From Mesotaenium endlicherianum (Eukaryota > Streptophyta > Zygnematophyceae > Zygnematales > Mesotaeniaceae): 25,667 bases of DNA. Position 1 is the stretch's first letter. Each line of letters starts with the position of its first letter. The position numbers and the translations under genes were made by a program. The notes beneath the pieces were generated by a model that was not told where the DNA came from, did not search any database, and worked only from the letters and a program-made list of their open reading frames with translations. Below are positions 20,782 through 25,667 of the stretch, piece after piece. The DNA is taken from the NCBI GenBank assembly GCA_009602735.1, contig WELA01000730.1, forward strand, positions 94,447 to 120,113, given 5' to 3'.

Positions 20782-21412
20782 AGACTGGTAGAAGGCATCG
20801 CAAGCCTAAATCAAAAGAGTTAGTTTTACATCAGATCCACGGCGTTTGCTTCCCGTACATCATCTCCGAAAGAAGTTATTCCTCACTAGGCGCCAGCGTA
20901 TTCCTTATACAATGGACATGCATGACAGCGAGATGGAAGCAGAAAGGCACTTTCAGTGGTCCTAGTTCACTTTTAGATCCCTCCTTGATGACGCTCAAAC
21001 ATGCTCGATGGCAGCGAGCAGCTATACCACTTCCGCAAATTCACGGAGCGCTTTCAAAGGCTATGTGAACGTCGCGCAAAGAGGAGAAACACGAAGTGTC
21101 AGCATGCTTGCAAGGACAACTATATCTTAGAGTGATCCGCTTGAGGATCCGAGCAAATAGCCCGCAACATGGGCATTAATTGTATCCACTGACTCCACTC
21201 GTCCCGTTTTAAACGCCACAATCATTGAGAAATGCAGAGATTCAGTCATGATGGACCTGTGCGTTGAGTAGATCAGATGGACAAGTATCCAATATCCTGG
21301 TTTGCTTGGTGCCAGTGACTAATGAACGGTAACTCATAGCTGAAGACCAAAAGGAGTAGCTTGATCTTTGGATTCCTACCCTGGCATTATTATATCGCAT
21401 TTTCCTGTCGAG
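20782..21412. other. Intergenic, upstream of the DUF1279 gene
   Basis: It presumably holds the promoter and 5' UTR of the DUF1279 gene. I see no other gene. An AT-rich TATTATAT word lies about 20-30 bases before the ATG, which is too close to be a clear TATA box unless the leader is very short. Confidence 0.45.
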
Positions 21413-21904
21413 ATGGCAACCATGACGAAAAGATTGAGAGAGATGATGTCCAAGTATGGAAAGGTTGCTGTGGGAGTGCATGTATCGGTATCAGCGTTAT
21501 GCATGACAGGGTGCTACATAGCAGTACGGAGCAGCTTGGATGTTGAAGCTTTGCTCGAGCGCGTAGGCTTGATCAAGGGTGACAAGGCTGCAGAGGTTGC
21601 TGCTGTTACCAAGAGAATAGAGGCTGCAGAAGATGCCTTTGAGGAGGTCACAGGAATACACCCTCCTGGTGCACACCATGTCCATGCCAGCCCTCCTGGC
21701 ACTTCTCAAGACACACATCAGCTGGAACCTTCCATGCAGCCTCAAGCAGGTGTAGATGCAAGTAGGGCAGCTATTGGTGGGGGAGGGGCACTTGCTCTCG
21801 CCTTTATTTGCAACAAAGCCCTCTTTCCACTACGAGCTCCACTCACCCTGGCTCTCACCCCTCAGGTCTGGAAATTCCTGGCTAGTAGAGGTTTTAAAGT
21901 GTAG
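21413..21904 (+). CDS. DUF1279 (FAM210-like) membrane protein
   Basis: DUF1279 proteins are small organelle membrane proteins; the animal members FAM210A/B are mitochondrial, and the algal role is not established. The family core is visible: KYGKVAVGVHVSVSALCMTG (about 14-33), a first membrane helix reaching AV near 38, then SSLDVEALLERVGL. The second conserved hydrophobic part, GGGGALALAFICNKALFPLR followed by APLTLALTPQVWKFL, lies at about 120-155. Between them is a poorly conserved His/Pro/Gln-rich loop. The ATG at 21413 (MATMTKRLREMM) is the first ATG of the frame and gives a basic amphipathic start; the frame extends upstream only with non-ATG codons. Total 163 residues. It is intronless, unlike its neighbours. 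No clear cleavable targeting peptide precedes the core, so either the targeting signal is the short basic start or an upstream exon was missed. Confidence 0.8.
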   Translation: MATMTKRLREMMSKYGKVAVGVHVSVSALCMTGCYIAVRSSLDVEALLERVGLIKGDKAAEVAAVTKRIEAAEDAFEEVTGIHPPGAHHVHASPPGTSQDTHQLEPSMQPQAGVDASRAAIGGGGALALAFICNKALFPLRAPLTLALTPQVWKFLASRGFKV

Positions 21905-22882
21905 TTGAAGTAGCCACCTCTGATCGGGCTCTGGGCTGAATTAATCAGCTGATCCGTCTTTCCTCCAGTCTAATCCCAAATTATAGTGGATTTGGCAGCC
22001 TTCATGTTTTATCGACGAGTTTCGCAGCTTTGCTTAATCCATCAATGATAGTGAAAGGCTGCTGTGTTTCTGAGAAATCCTATTGTGAGGACGTGCTTTG
22101 AAGTCTTGGTGAGGAGAAGTTCTTTCACCTCCCTGCATCCTGACGCTGTTTTCCAATCTTAGGCACCATATCTTAGCTGAGGTTGGGCCTGGGATGGATC
22201 ATTTTGACAACACAAAGCACCAAACGTTATAAGAAGTTCCTTTCCGCTCATTGTTTATACAGGAAGCTTATTGAGAATATATGAGTATAGCATAGGCTAT
22301 ACTGCAAGCCCTGAGAGGCAATTGTATTCCTGATTAGCAGTCAAGGTGGCTAGTCCTCATCATATTTTACTTTCCTGCTTCAATTTGGGTGCAAACGTGA
22401 TACTCAAGCCTGGTGATTGGCTTGAAGATAGTTCTATGGACATTTCTTTACAAAGTATCATTTTTTGTGTCACTCATTTGGAGCATGAAGACAGGAATCG
22501 AAACAGTTGGAAGGCTCAATATTGCATGTGCACATTATATGGCAAGCCTGGAGGTGCAGGCACCAGAAGAAATTGAATCCTTGCCCAGCTGACAGCTAGA
22601 AGTAACTAATTTGTCACAAAACAATGACTAATCCAGACTAAATTCCAACCTGCACCAGTACTTACACGTCACATGCGAGTGTACCAAAAATTCATATCTA
22701 CTACACTACGGCACTTTCGGGTTGGTTTCCTAATCTGCTGTCACTATACTACGGCAGATATTCTGCAGGCACACAGTCCTTACGTTGAAAAATCATGCTC
22801 ACAAAGTTGCTCTGTCTGCAAAAGCACCGTACTGGTAAGGATGTTAACTAAGTTGACCAAACTTCTGCTGGAGAGGTGATAA
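21905..22882. other. Convergent intergenic region, no gene seen
   Basis: This lies between two 3' ends: the DUF1279 gene from the left and the DnaX-like gene from the right. Short ORFs such as 22346-22576 have no family features. A minus-strand TGTAA at 22666-22662 lies about 217 bases past the stop of the right-hand gene and could be its polyadenylation signal. Confidence 0.5.
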
Positions 22883-25620
22883 TCACATGTACAGCTTGCC
22901 TTTGAATGCTGCAGCTATCATCTCCAAGCGTCGCATTCTGGTGACACCGCGCTTTGGGGCACTGAAGGTGTCCTGCCTCCTATCACGCTGCGACCTCTGA
23001 GGAGACTTACTCCTGTTCCCACTGTTCCCACTGTTGCCCCCAGGTCCGTCCAAAGTAAAATCGCCCAAGCCCTTAACTTCATAGGCAATTGTGTGATCAA
23101 ATCCTGAAGCTCCATCTGAAGCGCCACCGCGCGCTTCCTCCGCAGCAGGCTGGCCACTCTCAGAAGATGTGCTCCTGCCCCTTACCGACTCTTTCAGTTT
23201 CTGGCTTTCTTCTCTCCAGCCAGAAGCCTTCGCCTTCTTGGGCAGACCTGCAGCAGGAGGAAGGTCGTCTTGGCTGTGTTGTTGTGCAGAGGAGGAGGAG
23301 GAGGCCTGCCCCGTCAGGCTCCTCTTCCTAGCACTCGTATCCTCCACTTGCCCACCCTCAGCCCCTGCAGGCACCCAGCAACAGCCCCCCATAGTACTCA
23401 GCAAGGTAGCTCAACAATTCTCGTGCACTACAGCCCCCCACCCATCTCGCCCAACTTGGAAACTACACCTACAGAGGGAACTATTATGGAAGTAACCAAA
23501 GAATGAATCCCACCTCCACCTTTCGCTCCCACCCCCTTCCTCTGCAGGTCTTCTTGAGGCACACACACGGTCACCCACCAGCCAGCTCTTACAATCCCCG
23601 GGCTTCATATGCTGCTGCTATCCTACCAAGCATCATACATGAAGCTGCAGCGCTACAAAATTCCGGCATATGCAGAACTCCTTTACTGTTGAAACTCAGA
23701 CCCGACCTCAAGCTAGTCTGAGACGGCTCCCTCCCGACGTGGAGTGATGTCATAGAACTCCTGCCATGCCCTGATGGCCGCCTCCTCCAAGCTTGCAGCC
23801 TCACCACTACCGGGAACAGGGACCGCGTTCGCACCTGCGCGGGAGGAGCTGCTTCCTGCCGCCCTCTTCCGGGCCAGCCCCCCGTTCTGACTGCCAGGCA
23901 CCCCCCCCCCTCCCTCGGCTGCTGCTTCACCTCCTTGCTCGCTGCCATCGCTGTCATTCTCCTCGAGAGCTCCTGCTGCTGCTAGCTCTGCCTGTGCCAA
24001 GCCGCCCGCAGCTAGAGCGTCGAAGGCACCAGCCTCTTCCTCCTCCTCTGCTGAAGACGTGCCGTCGACAGAGGAGCTCTTGTTGGCAGGCTTAGCGGCG
24101 GCAGCGGCCCTGCTGCGCGACTGCGAGGTGGCGGTCCTTTTGGGCGCCTTCTCCGCCACCTCCTTGGCGGGGCTCGGCCGGATGACAAGCTTCACAGTCG
24201 TGCCCAGGACCTCGAGGAAGGCCTGCGTCACCTGCGTCTGGAACGACTTCTTTTCGGCACTCTCCACGTTGCCACCTGGCAGCTCCAGCACGGCTGCGCA
24301 CACACGGCGCCCAGAACGGGGCACCACGCGTCAATGCGTTGCTCGACGCATGGGCGCATGGCCGCGGGAGAAGGCAAGAGAGTCCCGCTGCTATGCAAGC
24401 TTTGGAACGTTCCGCGCAGGTATTCTCCAGGGTCTGGACGAAGTACACTTCAAGCATAACAAAATTCACATAGAAAAAGAGAGAGAGAACCATTACAACA
24501 CACCCAATAAGCATCCCTCGCAAGTGCGCCTTTGAAGTGTCGGCGGGACAGTGCCACGGCTGAGCCACGGAAAGCGCGAGTAGACTGCCATGCAGCTGAA
24601 AGGGGGGGAGGGGGGTGGGCTGAGTGGCAGCCAGGCGGGCAGGCTGGGCGGCAGCGGTACCTTCCACGTCAGACAGGCGGGTCAGCTTGGCCTTGAGGAA
24701 GAGGCTCTTCACCGTCTTGAACTTGATGGCCTCGCAGTCGTAGACCCTCTTCTTGATCGCCTCCAGCTCCTCCGCGCTCAGCCCCTCCGCGCTCGCACCA
24801 AAGCCCTCCACCACCTCCTCCACCTTCTCCCCCTCCTCATCGGCAGGTGCGCTGGCCCCCTCCTCCTCTATCCCGCTCGAGGCAGCAACGACGGACCCCT
24901 GCCCTGCAGCCAGGGCCTGTCCCTTAGAGCGTGGTGCAGCTGCAACTTCAGCTGGAGCAGCAGCGGCAGGAGATGCTGCAGAAGGTGAGGTAGAACCATC
25001 TGTCTCCTCTGCCGGGACGTCAGCCAGGGCCGGAGGTGACAAGGGCACGGAGGGCGCCAGGTATGCACCAGCGCCGACATCGCCGCCGAGGGTTGCATCC
25101 TGCTGCTCCTCCTCGCCACCAGCGGCCAGGGTCTCCGCTGCCCCTCCGCTAAAAACAGAGGGCGTGCCGGTCGCGGAGCTGCCCGAGCTTCTCAAGCCAG
25201 AAGACGAAGACGGCTCTCTTCCCGCAGCGCGGTTCGCACCATCGGCGTCACTCGGCAAGGCAGCTTGGTCCTCCTCGGCATAGTAGTGGGCGTCAAGAAG
25301 AGCTCTCTGCTGCTCGAACAGCGCAGCACTGTCGCCACCGGACGAAGACGTAGTGGAAGGAGGAGGAGGAGAAGGAGGAGGTGCTCTGCTCCGCGCATGT
25401 GGAGCCTCCTCCTGAGGACTGCGTCTGCCAGTGCCTGGCGTGCGGGTAGCAGGGGGCGTGGAGGGTGCGTGGGGGGATGATGGCGCGTCCGCGCGCTCGA
25501 GCGTCACCAGAACTGCCATGAGGTGCTCATGAGTGAGCTTCGCGTCCGTGAAGGGGTGGAAGCGAACGCTCGTGCCCAGCAAGCGCCGGTGGACCTCTGC
25601 AGCGCTCTCACATCCCCAGG
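22883..25620 (-). CDS. Partial protein with DnaX/STICHEL-like C-terminal region
   Basis: The 5' end is outside the window: the first visible exon starts at an acceptor (GTGCGCAG/CC) in phase 1. Exons 25620-24661, 24293-23805 and 23364-22883 join in matching phase (about 641 residues). The first 50 residues (VHRRLLGTSVRFHPFTDAKL, then a helical stretch) lead into about 220 residues rich in Ser, Ala, Pro and Glu. The ordered block is at about 285-365: ELEAIKKRVYDCEAIKFKTV, LTRLSDVEAVLELPG and FLEVLGTTVKLVIRP. Its spacing resembles the C-terminal domain of DnaX gamma/tau clamp-loader subunits and plant STICHEL proteins; this is pattern matching by eye, not a proven assignment. The rest is Ala/Ser-rich with basic patches (ARKRSLTG, PKKAKASG), suggesting nuclear or organellar nucleic-acid work. 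If the exon 2 donor is not used, the frame instead ends AWQEFYDITPRREGAVSD at 23713. Confidence 0.5.
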
Positions 25621-25667
25621 CTGCGCACATAAATACACATACATATACACACAGAGAGAGAGGGGGG

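Noticed and set aside
1..25667. tRNA, rRNA, transposase, integrase or bacterial defence genes
   Set aside because: Looked for on both strands by eye; no cloverleaf with A/B boxes, no rRNA-like block, no transposase or reverse-transcriptase motifs and no terminal repeats were seen.

Overview
This window is nuclear DNA of a photosynthetic eukaryote, most likely a green alga. Coding regions are split into many short exons joined by GT-AG introns. The arginine-biosynthesis gene is the plant type with a plastid-targeting N-terminus, the SNARE gene is a plant-type SEC20, and the introns and intergenic DNA are full of simple repeats ((CAG)n, (GA)n, (AC)n, (TG)n, G-runs). A trebouxiophyte-like chlorophyte is my guess, but no marker gene here settles it. 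There is no bacterial operon, phage or CRISPR content. Two single unresolved bases (n at 10127 and 14644) sit at the end of G-runs.

Layout from left to right. At 1-1250 lies an unidentified minus-strand gene: a TATA box, a first exon, a second exon and an unresolved 3' end, next to a CAG-rich repeat. At 1888-4464 (minus) is SEC20, an ER SNARE in eight exons, with an unusually long luminal tail. At 4993-5510 is a degenerate minisatellite with a unit of about 23-27 bp. From 5511 to 8374 there is no gene I can name; it holds a TG-rich, Z-DNA-prone tract and one weak plus-strand exon pair. At 8375-15653 (minus) is argC (N-acetyl-gamma-glutamyl-phosphate reductase), 13 small exons spread over 7.3 kb with repeat-rich introns. 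At 15654-16356 is a divergent promoter region, followed by RPA49, the RNA polymerase I subunit, at 16357-19618 (plus, four exons). At 20522-20781 is a small unidentified plus-strand exon pair. At 21413-21904 (plus) is an intronless DUF1279/FAM210-like membrane protein. From 22883 off the right edge (minus) runs a large low-complexity protein whose only ordered part resembles the C-terminal domain of DnaX/STICHEL-type clamp-loader subunits; its 5' end lies outside the window.

The genes are housekeeping functions in different compartments (ER retrieval, plastid arginine synthesis, nucleolar transcription, organelle membrane). Nothing suggests they form a pathway together. The points worth a second look are the SEC20 tail, the minisatellite, the partial DnaX-like gene with a stop-free intron, the AT-rich island and duplication inside an argC intron, an upstream ORF before RPA49, and two unidentified spliced small genes. 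All exon boundaries were derived by hand from splice sites and reading phase, without transcript data.
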